Shown here: one piece after another, positions 1-6,908 of the stretch | Layout: the number at the start of each line of letters is the position of its first letter | Position numbering within the stretch: position 1 is the first letter of the stretch | Source of the DNA: Lamprocystis purpurea | GTDB taxonomy: Bacteria; Pseudomonadota; Gammaproteobacteria; Chromatiales; Chromatiaceae | Length of the DNA: 15,674 nucleotides | Assembly: GCA_020718945.1 (NCBI GenBank) | Contig: DYRB01000017.1 | Location: forward strand, 1 to 15,674 | Direction of reading: 5' to 3' | Notes under the pieces: model-generated | Seen by the model: only the letters and a program-made list of their open reading frames with translations | Database searches by the model: none | What the model was told of the DNA's origin: nothing | Program-made: the position numbers and the translations under genes

Positions 1-83
1 CCATGGAAGAGGGGCTGCGCTTTGCCATCCGCGAGGGTGGTCGTACCGTCGGCGCTGGCGTCGTCGCCAAGATCATCGAGTAA
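1..83 (+). CDS. tuf: Elongation factor Tu, C-terminal end (partial)
   Basis: This is the 3' end of a gene cut by the window edge. The last 26 codons are readable from position 3 and end in TAA at 81-83. The residues EEGLRFAIREGGRTVGAGVV are the invariant end of domain 3 of EF-Tu, the GTPase that delivers aminoacyl-tRNA to the ribosomal A site. Bases 1-2 would complete the preceding alanine codon. Only 5 nt separate the stop from the rpsJ start, so the S10 cluster is probably read through from the str operon, of which tuf is normally the last gene. The GTPase domain lies outside the window. Identification is secure from this highly conserved tail. Confidence 0.96.
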   Translation, partial: MEEGLRFAIREGGRTVGAGVVAKIIE

Positions 84-88
84 TCGTT

Positions 89-400
89 ATGGGAAACCAG
101 AGAATCCGCATCCGCTTGAAGGCCTTCGATCATCGCCTGATCGATCAGTCGGCTCGCGAGATCGTCGATACCGCCAAGCGCACCGGCGCCCAGGTCCGCG
201 GCCCGGTGCCGCTGCCGTCTAAGCACGAGCGTTTCACCGTGCTGGTTTCGCCCCACGTCAATAAGGACGCCCGCGACCAGTATGAGTTGCGCACCCACAA
301 GCGCCTGATGGACATCGTCGACCCCACGGACAAGACGGTCGATGCCCTGATGAAGCTGGACCTCGCCGCCGGCGTCGATGTCCAGATCAAGCTGAGCTGA
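89..400 (+). CDS. rpsJ: 30S ribosomal protein S10 (NusE)
   Basis: The product has 103 residues, the same as E. coli S10, and begins MGNQRIRIRLKAFDH, the family signature. S10 sits in the 30S head. As NusE it also joins NusB and NusG in antitermination and in transcription-translation coupling. The segment PHVNKDARDQYELRTH, in the second half, is the conserved end of the long loop and the return strand. Its ATG lies 5 nt after the tuf stop with only a weak GAG purine stretch upstream. Initiation may therefore depend on ribosomes that finish tuf. No room remains for the long S10 leader that carries L4-dependent control in E. coli. Confidence 0.98.
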   Translation: MGNQRIRIRLKAFDHRLIDQSAREIVDTAKRTGAQVRGPVPLPSKHERFTVLVSPHVNKDARDQYELRTHKRLMDIVDPTDKTVDALMKLDLAAGVDVQIKLS

Positions 401-411
401 GGAGCAAAGTC

Positions 412-1056
412 ATGACCATAGGAGTGATAGGTCGCAAGGCCGGCATGACGCGGGTCTTCACCGAAGAAGGCGTCACCATACCGGTGACCGTCATCGAGGT
501 GCCGCCCAACCGCATCAGCCAGATGAAGGGCGAAGAGACCGACGGCTACCGCGCCGTTCAGGTCGCCTTCGGTACCCGCAAGGCATCCCGGGTCACCAAG
601 CCCATGGCAGGGCATTTCGCCAAGGCCGGGGTCGAGGCCGGCTCTCGTCTGGGCGAGTTCCGCCTGGCCGAGGGCGAGGGGGCGGATCTGGAAGTCGGTG
701 GCGAGATCACCGTGTCCATCTTCACCGCTGGCCAGAACGTGGATGTGCGTGGCGTGACCAAGGGTCGCGGCTTCTCCGGCGTCGTGCGTCGGCATCACTT
801 CCGTACCCAGGACGCCACCCACGGTAACTCCGTGTCCCACCGGGTGCACGGGTCGGTCGGCCAGAACCAGACCCCAGGGCGCGTCTTCAAGGGTAAGAAG
901 ATGGCCGGTCACCTGGGCGCGGTGCAGCGCTGCCAGCAAAGCCTGGAGGTCGTGCGCGTCGACACGGAGCGCAACCTGCTCCTGGTCCGCGGCGGCGTCC
1001 CGGGCCCCACGGGCGGCCACCTGATCGTGGTCCCCTCGGTCAAGCAGAAGAAATAG
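412..1056 (+). CDS. rplC: 50S ribosomal protein L3
   Basis: The product has 214 residues (about 209 in E. coli). L3 is an early-assembly 50S protein whose long loop reaches towards the peptidyl transferase centre. The loop is recognisable around residues 137-168 as THGNSVSHRV followed by GQNQTPG at 150-156. The latter motif holds the glutamine that PrmB methylates in E. coli. The N-terminal GVIGRKAGMTRVF is also typical. A strong Shine-Dalgarno sequence, TGAGGAG at 398-404, overlaps the rpsJ stop and sits 7 nt before the ATG. Compared with E. coli there are a few extra residues at both ends. No anomaly is seen. Confidence 0.98.
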   Translation: MTIGVIGRKAGMTRVFTEEGVTIPVTVIEVPPNRISQMKGEETDGYRAVQVAFGTRKASRVTKPMAGHFAKAGVEAGSRLGEFRLAEGEGADLEVGGEITVSIFTAGQNVDVRGVTKGRGFSGVVRRHHFRTQDATHGNSVSHRVHGSVGQNQTPGRVFKGKKMAGHLGAVQRCQQSLEVVRVDTERNLLLVRGGVPGPTGGHLIVVPSVKQKK

Positions 1057-1069
1057 GGGCTGATCAGTC

Positions 1070-1687
1070 ATGGATCTGTCGATGCAAAACAATGACGGGG
1101 GCGCGGGCGCGAGCCTCAGCGTCTCCGATGAGGTGTTCGGGGCCGAGTTCAAGCCGGGCCTGATCCATCAGGTGGTCACGGCCTATCTGGCCGCGTCCCG
1201 CTCCGGGACCAAGGCGCAGAAGACCCGTGCCCAGGTCAGCGGTGGCAACTCCAAGCCCTTCCGCCAGAAGGGTACCGGCCGTGCCCGCGCCGGTACCACC
1301 CGCGGTCCCATCTGGCGTACCGGCGGTCGGGCCTTCGCGGCCGTGCCCCGGGACTACAGCCAGAAGGTCAACCGCAAGATGTATCGCGGCGCGGTACGCT
1401 CCATCGTCTCGGAGTTGGCCCGTCAGGGGCGCCTGGTGGTGGTCCCGGAGCTGACCCTGGAGGCCCCAAAGACCAAGGAGCTGATGGGCAAGCTCGCGGC
1501 GCTCAATCTGGTCGATGTGCTGATCCTGACCGACGACCTGGCGGAGAACCTGTACTACGCCGCCCGCAACCTCCCCGGGGTAGACGTGATGTCGGCCCAT
1601 GAGGTCGATCCCGCCAGCCTGGTTGCGTTCGAGCATGTGCTCGCCACCGAAGCGGCGGTGCGCAAGCTTGAGGAGCGCCTGGCATGA
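1070..1687 (+). CDS. rplD: 50S ribosomal protein L4
   Basis: The product has 205 residues (201 in E. coli). L4 binds 23S rRNA domain I, and its extended loop lines the exit-tunnel constriction. The loop is visible as KPFRQKGTGRARAG followed by RGPIWRTGG, at about residues 62-86. The C-terminal globular part carries APKTKEL and the VDVLILTDDL strand. In E. coli L4 also represses the S10 operon through the S10 leader, but that leader is not present here. The chosen ATG has a GGGG-containing ribosome site about 9 nt upstream. The first residues (MDLSMQNNDG) are slightly longer than in E. coli, and a second in-frame ATG four codons later is possible. The gene overlaps rplW by 4 nt. Confidence 0.98.
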   Translation: MDLSMQNNDGGAGASLSVSDEVFGAEFKPGLIHQVVTAYLAASRSGTKAQKTRAQVSGGNSKPFRQKGTGRARAGTTRGPIWRTGGRAFAAVPRDYSQKVNRKMYRGAVRSIVSELARQGRLVVVPELTLEAPKTKELMGKLAALNLVDVLILTDDLAENLYYAARNLPGVDVMSAHEVDPASLVAFEHVLATEAAVRKLEERLA

Positions 1688-1977
1688 ATCAAGAACGCCT
1701 GATGATGGTCCTGTTGAGCCCGGTGGTCTCCGAGAAGGCCGCCCTGGCGGCCGAGGCGCAGCAGTACGCCTTTCGCGTTGCCACCGATGCCACCAAGCGT
1801 GAAATCGGCCGGGCCGTGGAGACCCTGTTCAACGTTGAGGTCGCCGGCGTCCAGGTGGTCAACGTCAAGGGCAAGAAGAAGCGCTTCAGCCAGCGCTTCG
1901 GTACCCGCCAGGACTGGCGCAAGGCCTATGTCCGGCTCAAGACCGGGCACAGCATCGACTTCGGCGGCGGCGCCTGA
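1684..1977 (+). CDS. rplW: 50S ribosomal protein L23
   Basis: The product has 97 residues. L23 sits at the polypeptide exit and is the docking site for trigger factor and the signal recognition particle. The docking glutamate, Glu18 of E. coli, is Glu17 here in the segment SPVVSEKA. The conserved VNVKGKKKRF stretch marks the internal loop that extends towards the tunnel. The ATG overlaps the rplD stop as ATGA. A strong Shine-Dalgarno sequence, GAGGAG at 1670-1675, lies inside the rplD coding end 8 nt upstream, so translation is likely coupled. The C-terminus ends in a short glycine run. Confidence 0.97.
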   Translation: MNQERLMMVLLSPVVSEKAALAAEAQQYAFRVATDATKREIGRAVETLFNVEVAGVQVVNVKGKKKRFSQRFGTRQDWRKAYVRLKTGHSIDFGGGA

Positions 1978-2024
1978 GGCGCCCCGGCGCCGCTCAGAAC
2001 GCGCATAGAACGGATGGCTCAAAG

Positions 2025-2852
2025 ATGGCAATCGTAAAGACAAATCCGACCTCGGCCGGGCGGCGCTTCGTCGTCAAGGTGGTGACCCCGGGGTTGCACA
2101 AGGGCGCGCCCCACGGCCCGCTGCTCGACTCCAAGAGCAAGCACGGCGGTCGCAACAACAAGGGGCGCATCACCGTGCGCCACCAGGGTGGTGGCCACAA
2201 GCAGCGCTACCGCATGGTCGATTTCAAGCGGGCTAAGGACGGCGTGCCGGCGGTGGTGGAGCGGATCGAGTACGACCCCAACCGCACCGCCCACCTGGCC
2301 CTGCTGAAGTATGCCGATGGGGAGCGGACCTACATCATCGCCGCGAAGGGCATGAAGGCGGGCGACTCGGTCCAGTCCGGCGAGGATGCCCCCATAGCCC
2401 CCGGTAACTGCCTGCCGCTGCGCAATATCCCGGTGGGCGGCCTGGTCCATTGCGTGGAGATGCGCCCCGGCAAGGGGGCCCAGTTGGCCCGCTCGGCCGG
2501 CAGCTCCGCCCAGTTGATCGCCCGCGAGGGGGCCTTCGCTACCCTGCGGCTGCGCTCTGGGGAGATGCGCAAGGTCCACACCGAGTGCCGTGCAGTCATC
2601 GGCGAGGTCGGCAACCACGAGAACAGCCTGCGCAAGCTCGGCAAGGCCGGCGCCACCCGTTGGCGCGGCGTGCGCCCGACGGTGCGCGGCGTGGTCATGA
2701 ACCCGGTCGACCATCCGCATGGTGGCGGCGAGGGCCGCACCTCCGGGGGCCGTCACCCGGTGACGCCCTGGGGCGTGCCGACCAAGGGTCACAAGACCCG
2801 CAAGAACAAGCGTACCGACGGCATGATAGTCCGTCGTCGCGGCCGCAAGTAG
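2025..2852 (+). CDS. rplB: 50S ribosomal protein L2
   Basis: The product has 275 residues (273 in E. coli). L2 is a primary 23S rRNA binder needed for subunit association and peptidyl transferase assembly. The universally conserved HPHGGGEG motif occurs at about residues 230-237, followed by GGRHPVTPWG. The N-terminal SKHGGRNNKGRITVRHQGGG and the central SH3-like segment are intact. A 47-nt spacer separates it from rplW. It has no strong Shine-Dalgarno sequence (GGATGG about 8 nt upstream), which is a little unusual for this block. MAIVKTNPTSAGRRFVVKVV is the expected N-terminus, so the start is reliable. Confidence 0.98.
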   Translation: MAIVKTNPTSAGRRFVVKVVTPGLHKGAPHGPLLDSKSKHGGRNNKGRITVRHQGGGHKQRYRMVDFKRAKDGVPAVVERIEYDPNRTAHLALLKYADGERTYIIAAKGMKAGDSVQSGEDAPIAPGNCLPLRNIPVGGLVHCVEMRPGKGAQLARSAGSSAQLIAREGAFATLRLRSGEMRKVHTECRAVIGEVGNHENSLRKLGKAGATRWRGVRPTVRGVVMNPVDHPHGGGEGRTSGGRHPVTPWGVPTKGHKTRKNKRTDGMIVRRRGRK

Positions 2853-2871
2853 ACCAGGGGAGATTGATCCA

Positions 2872-3150
2872 GTGCCACGCTCGATTCGCAAGGGACCCTT
2901 TGTGGACCACCACCTGATCAAGAAGGTGGATGAGGCCGTCGCCCAGAACAGCAAGCGGCCCATCAAGACCTGGTCGCGCCGCTCCATGATCCTGCCCGAG
3001 TTCGTCGGGCTGACCATAGCGGTCCATAACGGGCGCCAGCACGTCCCGGTGCTGGTCAATGAGAACATGATCGGGCACAAGCTCGGTGAGTTCGCCCTGA
3101 CCCGGACCTTCCGTGGCCACGCCGCCGACAAGAAGGCGAAGAAGAAGTAG
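2872..3150 (+). CDS. rpsS: 30S ribosomal protein S19 (GTG start)
   Basis: The product has 92 residues, the same as E. coli. S19 is in the 30S head next to S13 and contacts the A-site tRNA and the B1a bridge region. PRSIRKGPFVD at the N-terminus and GHKLGEFALTRTFRGH near the C-terminus are family signatures. The lysine-rich KKAKKK tail is usual. The start is GTG at 2872, supported by AGGGGAG at 2856-2862 about 9 nt upstream and by alignment of the very first residues. No upstream ATG in this frame gives a better fit. Confidence 0.97.
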   Translation: MPRSIRKGPFVDHHLIKKVDEAVAQNSKRPIKTWSRRSMILPEFVGLTIAVHNGRQHVPVLVNENMIGHKLGEFALTRTFRGHAADKKAKKK

Positions 3151-3191
3151 GCCCCGGGAAGTTTATTAGGCGAATTCACGAGGACCTGCAC

Positions 3192-3524
3192 ATGCAAGCA
3201 ATGGCCAAACTCAAGTACGCGCACATCTCGGCGCAAAAGGCACGCCTGGTGGCGGATCAGATCCGCGGGCTGCACGTCGAACGGGCGCTCAACACCCTCG
3301 CCTTCAGCAACAAGAAGGGTGCCCCGCTGATCAAGAAGGTGCTGGAGTCGGCCATTGCCAACGCCGAGCACAACGAGGGCGCGGACATCGATGAGCTCAG
3401 GGTTGCGTCGATCATGGTCGACGAGGGTCCGACCATGAAGCGCATCCGCCCGCGGGCCAAGGGCCGCGCGGCGCGCATTTTCAAGCGCACGAGCCACATC
3501 ACCCTGACCGTGGCCGAAGGTTAA
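3192..3524 (+). CDS. rplV: 50S ribosomal protein L22
   Basis: The product has 110 residues, the same as E. coli. L22 lines the exit tunnel with a long beta hairpin, which here spans about residues 82-97 (MKRIRPRAKGRAARIF). Changes in this loop affect macrolide sensitivity and nascent-chain stalling in related species. The core helix KKVLESAIANAEHN is conserved. Two ATGs are possible. The first (3192) has AGGA at 3181-3184 with 7 nt spacing, while the second (3201) would have 16 nt, so the first is chosen. A 41-nt spacer follows rpsS. Confidence 0.97.
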   Translation: MQAMAKLKYAHISAQKARLVADQIRGLHVERALNTLAFSNKKGAPLIKKVLESAIANAEHNEGADIDELRVASIMVDEGPTMKRIRPRAKGRAARIFKRTSHITLTVAEG

Positions 3525-3550
3525 GAGCCAAGGGCACAAGAGAGAACAGC

Positions 3551-4303
3551 ATGGGTCACAAAGTTCATCCGACCGGCATTCGCCTTGGCATCGTCAAGGA
3601 CTGGACGTCCAAGTGGTATGCCAATTCCAAGGATTATGCCGATCTGCTCAACAAGGACCTGGAAGTACGCGCCTACCTCAAGAAGCGTCTGTTCCAGGCC
3701 TCGGTGAGCCGCATCCAGATCGACCGGCCGGCGAAGAATGCGCATATCACCGTGCATACCGCCCGCCCCGGTGTGGTCATCGGCAAGAAGGGCGAGGACA
3801 TCGACGCCCTGCGCAACGAGGTCTCCCGGCGCATGGGTATCCCGGTGCATATCAGCATCGAGGAGATCCGCAAGCCCGAACTGGATGCCCAGCTGGTGGC
3901 CGAAGGCATTGCCCAGCAGCTCGAGCGCCGCATCATGTTCCGCCGCGCCATGAAGCGCGCGGTGCAGACCTCCATGCGCCTCGGTGCCGAGGGCATCAAG
4001 GTGCATGTGGCCGGGCGTCTGAATGGCGCTGAGATCGCCCGCAGTGAGTGGACCCGTGAGGGCCGGGTGCCTTTGCACACATTGCGTGCCGATATCGACT
4101 ACGGCTTCGCCGAGGCGCACACCACCTACGGGGTGATCGGCGTCAAGGTGTGGATTTTCAAGGGCGAGATCTTCGGTCAGCCGATCCAGGAAGAGGCCAG
4201 CGCCAAGCCGGCCGCCCGGCCGTCGGCCCCGCGGGGCGAGCGCGACCACCGGGACCGTGATCGGGACCGTGACCGCGACCGCGGCTCGGATCGGAGGGGC
4301 TAA
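3551..4303 (+). CDS. rpsC: 30S ribosomal protein S3 with Arg-Asp repeat tail
   Basis: The product has 250 residues (233 in E. coli). S3 lies at the mRNA entry site of the 30S head. The KH-2 domain with its GKKG loop is at residues 78-81. The mRNA-unwinding basic patch MFRRAMKRA is at about 129-137, keeping R131, R132 and K135. The C-terminal domain ends near WIFKGEIFG (201-209). Beyond that comes a Pro/Ala linker and an alternating Arg-Asp tail (about residues 231-244), replacing the short lysine-rich end of E. coli S3. The tail DNA is a run of near-identical 6-nt units, which suggests slippage growth. The upstream ribosome site is a weak AAGAGAG. The start MGHKVHPTGIRLGI is secure. Confidence 0.98.
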   Translation: MGHKVHPTGIRLGIVKDWTSKWYANSKDYADLLNKDLEVRAYLKKRLFQASVSRIQIDRPAKNAHITVHTARPGVVIGKKGEDIDALRNEVSRRMGIPVHISIEEIRKPELDAQLVAEGIAQQLERRIMFRRAMKRAVQTSMRLGAEGIKVHVAGRLNGAEIARSEWTREGRVPLHTLRADIDYGFAEAHTTYGVIGVKVWIFKGEIFGQPIQEEASAKPAARPSAPRGERDHRDRDRDRDRDRGSDRRG

Positions 4304-4306
4304 GTC

Positions 4307-4720
4307 ATGCTGCAACCCAAGCGTACCAAGTTCCGCAAGCAGTTCACCGGGCGCAACCGCGGCCTGGCCCAGTCGGGCAACAAGGTGAGCTTCGGCGAGT
4401 TCGCCCTCAAGGCGACCGAGCGCGGGCGTCTCACTGCCCGGCAGATCGAGGCGGCACGACGCGCCATCTCTCGTCAGGTCAAGCGCGGCGGCCAGTTGTG
4501 GATTCGCGTCTTCCCCGACAAACCCGTGACCAAGAAGCCCCTGGAAGTGCGTATGGGCAAGGGCAAGGGCAACGTCGAGTACTGGGTCGCGCTGATCCAG
4601 CCCGGCAGGGTGCTCTACGAGATTGAGGGCGTGCCGGAGGAACTGGCCCGCGAGGCGTTCAAGCTCGCCGCGGCCAAGCTCCCGATCCACACCACCTTTG
4701 AGAAGCGGACGATATTGTGA
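4307..4720 (+). CDS. rplP: 50S ribosomal protein L16
   Basis: The product has 137 residues (136 in E. coli). L16 organises the A-site and P-site tRNA region of the 50S subunit. The segment EVRMGKGKG at residues 80-88 contains Arg82, equivalent to the E. coli Arg81 hydroxylated by the RoxA/YcfD oxygenase. I cannot tell whether that enzyme exists here. The N-terminus MLQPKRTKFRK is the family signature. GGAGGGG at 4293-4299 lies within the end of rpsC, 7 nt before the ATG, so the two genes are probably translationally coupled. The stop overlaps the next gene. Confidence 0.98.
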   Translation: MLQPKRTKFRKQFTGRNRGLAQSGNKVSFGEFALKATERGRLTARQIEAARRAISRQVKRGGQLWIRVFPDKPVTKKPLEVRMGKGKGNVEYWVALIQPGRVLYEIEGVPEELAREAFKLAAAKLPIHTTFEKRTIL

Positions 4721-4932
4721 TGAAGGCCAAGGCGCTGAACAGCGAATTGAAGAAGAGCAGCCCGGCGGATCTGGAAAAGCAGTTGCTTGATCTGCGCAAG
4801 GAGCAGTTCAACCTGCGTATGCAGCGCGGCACCGGCCAGTTGACCCGCCCCTCGCAGATGCGCCTGGTGCGCCGCAATATCGCGCGCATCAAGACGGCGA
4901 TGACCCAAAGTCAATCCGGAGGTGCGCAGTGA
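4720..4932 (+). CDS. rpmC: 50S ribosomal protein L29
   Basis: The product has 70 residues from the chosen ATG (63 in E. coli). L29 is a helical hairpin protein beside L23 at the tunnel exit. The conserved LRKEQFNLRMQ segment lies in the first half and RRNIARIKT in the second helix. A GTG at 4717 is also in frame and would add one residue. The ATG at 4720 is preferred because MKAK is the usual family start and gives the common TGATG stop-start overlap with rplP. The C-terminus is slightly longer than in E. coli and overlaps the rpsQ start by 4 nt. Confidence 0.94.
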   Translation: MKAKALNSELKKSSPADLEKQLLDLRKEQFNLRMQRGTGQLTRPSQMRLVRRNIARIKTAMTQSQSGGAQ

Positions 4933-5216
4933 GCGAGTCGATGACCGAGACCAGTGCCGCCGAGGCGACCGGGACCAACCGTACCCTCACCGGCCGGGTG
5001 GTGAGCGATGCCATGGACAAGACCATTACGGTCCTGATTGAGCGGCGGGTGCAGCACCCACTGTATGGTAAGTACATGACCCGCTCATCCAAGATCCACG
5101 CCCACGACGAGGCCAATACCTGTGCCCGCGGCGATCTGGTTCGGGTGGAGCAGTGCCGCCCCCTGTCCAAGACCAAGAGCTGGCGCCTGATCGAGATCGT
5201 CGAGAAGGCCCGCTGA
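4929..5216 (+). CDS. rpsQ: 30S ribosomal protein S17
   Basis: The product has 95 residues from GTG at 4929 (84 in E. coli). S17 is an OB-fold protein binding the 5' domain of 16S rRNA. The segments LTGRVVSDAMDKTITV and CRPLSKTKSWRL identify it. The GTG overlaps the rpmC stop as GTGA, and GGAGG at 4918-4922 is 6 nt upstream, which favours this start. An ATG at 4941 would give a shorter protein closer to the E. coli length but with a poorly placed ribosome site. The extra N-terminal residues are polar and of unknown role. It is the last gene of the S10 block. Confidence 0.95.
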   Translation: MSESMTETSAAEATGTNRTLTGRVVSDAMDKTITVLIERRVQHPLYGKYMTRSSKIHAHDEANTCARGDLVRVEQCRPLSKTKSWRLIEIVEKAR

Positions 5217-5306
5217 GGCTGCCGGGCGCGGGCGCAGAGCACCGCCTTCGGCCTCGTATTTGGCCCCGTATTCGGCCCACGCGCCGGCAAGACTTAGGAA
5301 AAGAAA
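5217..5306 (+). other. Junction between S10 and spc blocks (non-coding)
   Basis: Ninety bases lie between rpsQ and rplN, the place where E. coli has the spc promoter. I see no convincing -35/-10 pair here. The stretch contains a 12-bp unit repeated imperfectly at 5250-5261 and 5262-5273 (GGCCTCGTATTT and GGCCCCGTATTC). It ends with the rplN ribosome site AGGA at 5296-5299. Transcription may simply continue from upstream. Confidence 0.5.
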
Positions 5307-5675
5307 ATGATCCAGATGCAGACCAATCTGAGCTGCGCCGACAACAGCGGCGCCAAGCGCGTGCAGTGCATCAAGGTGCTCGGCGGCTCCCACCGGCGCT
5401 ACGCCGGCATCGGCGACGTGATCAAGGTCACGGTGAAGGATGCCATTCCGCGCGGCAAGGTGAAGAAGGGCGATGTGTACAATGCGGTGGTTGTGCGTAC
5501 CACCAAGGGTGTGCGCCGGCCTGACGGGTCCCTGATCCGCTTCGACGGCAATGCCGCGGTACTGCTCAACAACCAGCTCCAGCCCATCGGGACCCGTATC
5601 TTCGGCCCCGTGACCCGCGAGCTGCGCGGCGAGCGTTTCATGAAGATCATCTCGCTCGCGCCGGAAGTTCTCTAG
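5307..5675 (+). CDS. rplN: 50S ribosomal protein L14
   Basis: The product has 122 residues, near the usual length. L14 is a beta-barrel protein on the 50S interface, contacting 16S rRNA helix 14 and serving as the docking site of the silencing factor RsfS. The segments SCADNSGAKRVQCIKVLGGS and GDVIKVTVKDAIPRGKVKKG are diagnostic, and the C-terminus FMKIISLAPEVL matches the family. AGGA at 5296-5299 is 7 nt before the ATG. It is the first gene of the spc block and follows a 90-nt gap. A second ATG three codons in (MQTNL) is possible, but MIQMQT is the normal start. Confidence 0.98.
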   Translation: MIQMQTNLSCADNSGAKRVQCIKVLGGSHRRYAGIGDVIKVTVKDAIPRGKVKKGDVYNAVVVRTTKGVRRPDGSLIRFDGNAAVLLNNQLQPIGTRIFGPVTRELRGERFMKIISLAPEVL

Positions 5676-5720
5676 GCGTAGGGCGGGTCGAGGACACAGG
5701 TTCTGCGAGGTTAGCGGGTC

Positions 5721-6038
5721 ATGCGCAAGATCAAGAAGGGGGACGATGTGGTCGTCCTGACCGGTAAAGACAAGGGCAAGCGGGGCACGGTCCTGCGCGT
5801 CGTTGACGCGGAAAGCGTCCTGGTCGAGAACGTCAATCTGGTGAAGAAACACCAGAAGGGCAACCCGCAGCGCGGTACGCCCGGCGGGATCGTGGACAAG
5901 GAGATGCCGCTGAACGTGTCGAACGTCGGGCTCTACAACCCCCAGACCGGCCGTGCCGATCGGGTCGGGTTCAAGATCCTGGAGGACGGGCGTAAGGTGC
6001 GGGTCTTCAAATCCGATGGCGAAGTGGTCGATGTCTGA
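5721..6038 (+). CDS. rplX: 50S ribosomal protein L24
   Basis: The product has 105 residues (104 in E. coli). L24 is an assembly initiator that binds the 5' end of 23S rRNA and sits near the tunnel exit. An N-terminal KOW motif spans about residues 6-33 (KGDDVVVLTGKDKGKRGTVL). The segment GGIVDKEMPLNVSNV in the middle is also conserved. A ribosome site, GCGAGG at 5705-5710, lies 10 nt upstream. A 45-nt spacer follows rplN. The coding end is 8 nt from the alternative rplE start and 14 nt from the preferred one. Confidence 0.97.
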   Translation: MRKIKKGDDVVVLTGKDKGKRGTVLRVVDAESVLVENVNLVKKHQKGNPQRGTPGGIVDKEMPLNVSNVGLYNPQTGRADRVGFKILEDGRKVRVFKSDGEVVDV

Positions 6039-6041
6039 GTC

Positions 6042-6045
6042 AGGA
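6042..6045 (+). promoter_or_regulatory. Ribosome binding site deciding the rplE start
   Basis: The AGGA sequence lies 1 nt before the ATG at 6047 but 7 nt before the ATG at 6053. The usual spacing supports the downstream ATG as the true rplE start, which also gives 179 residues, the E. coli L5 length. Confidence 0.65.
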
Positions 6046-6052
6046 AATGGCC

Positions 6053-6592
6053 ATGTCTAGATTGAAAACACAGTATCGCGAGGAACTCGCCCCGGCGCTC
6101 AAGGAGCGTTTCGGGTATAAGAGCGCCATGCAGGTCCCGCGTATCCAGAAGATCACCATCAACATGGGGGTCGGCGAGGCGATTGCGGACAAGAAGGTCC
6201 TGGAGCATGCGGTGTCGGACCTGCGGGCCCTGTCCGGGCAGCACCCGATCATCACCCACGCCCGCAAGTCCGTTGCCGCCTTCAAAGTGCGCGAAGGCTG
6301 GCCCGTGGGCTGCAAGGTGACCCTGCGTCGGGAGCGGATGTATGAGTTCCTCGACCGTCTGATCAACATCGCCATCCCGCGTATCCGCGACTTCCGCGGC
6401 ATGAGCGGCAAGGCCTTCGACGGACGCGGCAACTACTCCCTGGGGCTCAAGGAGCAGATCGTGTTCCCGGAGATCGACTACGACAAGATCGACGCCCTGC
6501 GTGGTATGGACATCACCATTACCACCTCGGCCCAGACGGACGCCGAGGCGCGCGCCTTGCTCGAGGCGTTCAAGTTTCCCTTCCGGACCTGA
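6053..6592 (+). CDS. rplE: 50S ribosomal protein L5
   Basis: The product has 179 residues from the preferred ATG, the same as E. coli. L5 carries 5S rRNA into the central protuberance together with L18 and contacts the P-site tRNA. Signatures include VPRIQKITINMGVGEAIADK, KSVAAFKVREGWP, and FDGRGNYSLG. The C-terminal EALLEAFKFPF-like end is typical (LLEAFKFPFRT). An ATG at 6047 would add two residues but leaves its ribosome site only 1 nt away. In E. coli, S8 represses the spc mRNA near the start of this gene. I could not recognise the S8 site by eye. Confidence 0.97.
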   Translation: MSRLKTQYREELAPALKERFGYKSAMQVPRIQKITINMGVGEAIADKKVLEHAVSDLRALSGQHPIITHARKSVAAFKVREGWPVGCKVTLRRERMYEFLDRLINIAIPRIRDFRGMSGKAFDGRGNYSLGLKEQIVFPEIDYDKIDALRGMDITITTSAQTDAEARALLEAFKFPFRT

Positions 6593-6602
6593 CGGACAGA
6601 CT

Positions 6603-6908
6603 ATGGCCAAGAAGAGCATGATCAACCGCGACCTCAAGCGCGTCGCGGTCGCCGCCAAATACGCGGCCAAGCGGGCCGAGATCAAGGCCCGCATCGCAGA
6701 CCGCAAGGCCACGCCCGAGGAGATGGACGCGGCGGTGCTGGCCCTGCAGAAGCTGCCGCGCGACGCCGGCCCGACCCGGCAGCAGAGGCGCTGCCGGATC
6801 ACCGGTCGGCCCCACGGTGTGTATCGCAAGTTCGGCCTCGGCCGCAACAAGCTGCGCGAGGCGGTGATGCGCGGCGACGTACCGGGCATGGTCAAGGCAA
6901 GCTGGTAG
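6603..6908 (+). CDS. rpsN: 30S ribosomal protein S14, zinc-free type
   Basis: The ATG at 6603 gives 101 residues, the same as E. coli. S14 packs with S3 and S10 in the 30S head and is a late-assembly protein. It starts MAKKSMINRDLKR and contains RQQRRCRITGRPHGVYRKFGL-type sequence near the C-terminus, ending in MVKASW. The CxxC pairs of the short zinc-binding S14 paralogue are absent, so this is the long zinc-independent form. The start lies 10 nt after rplE with only a weak GACGGA purine stretch upstream. Reading the frame further upstream would run into rplE coding sequence and is not supported. Confidence 0.96.
   Translation: MAKKSMINRDLKRVAVAAKYAAKRAEIKARIADRKATPEEMDAAVLALQKLPRDAGPTRQQRRCRITGRPHGVYRKFGLGRNKLREAVMRGDVPGMVKASW

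Noticed and set aside
145..3539. Long open frames on the minus strand opposite the S10 block (335, 190, 506 residues)
   Set aside because: They lie exactly opposite well-conserved ribosomal genes, share no recognisable motif and reflect the GC-rich codon pattern of the + strand genes.
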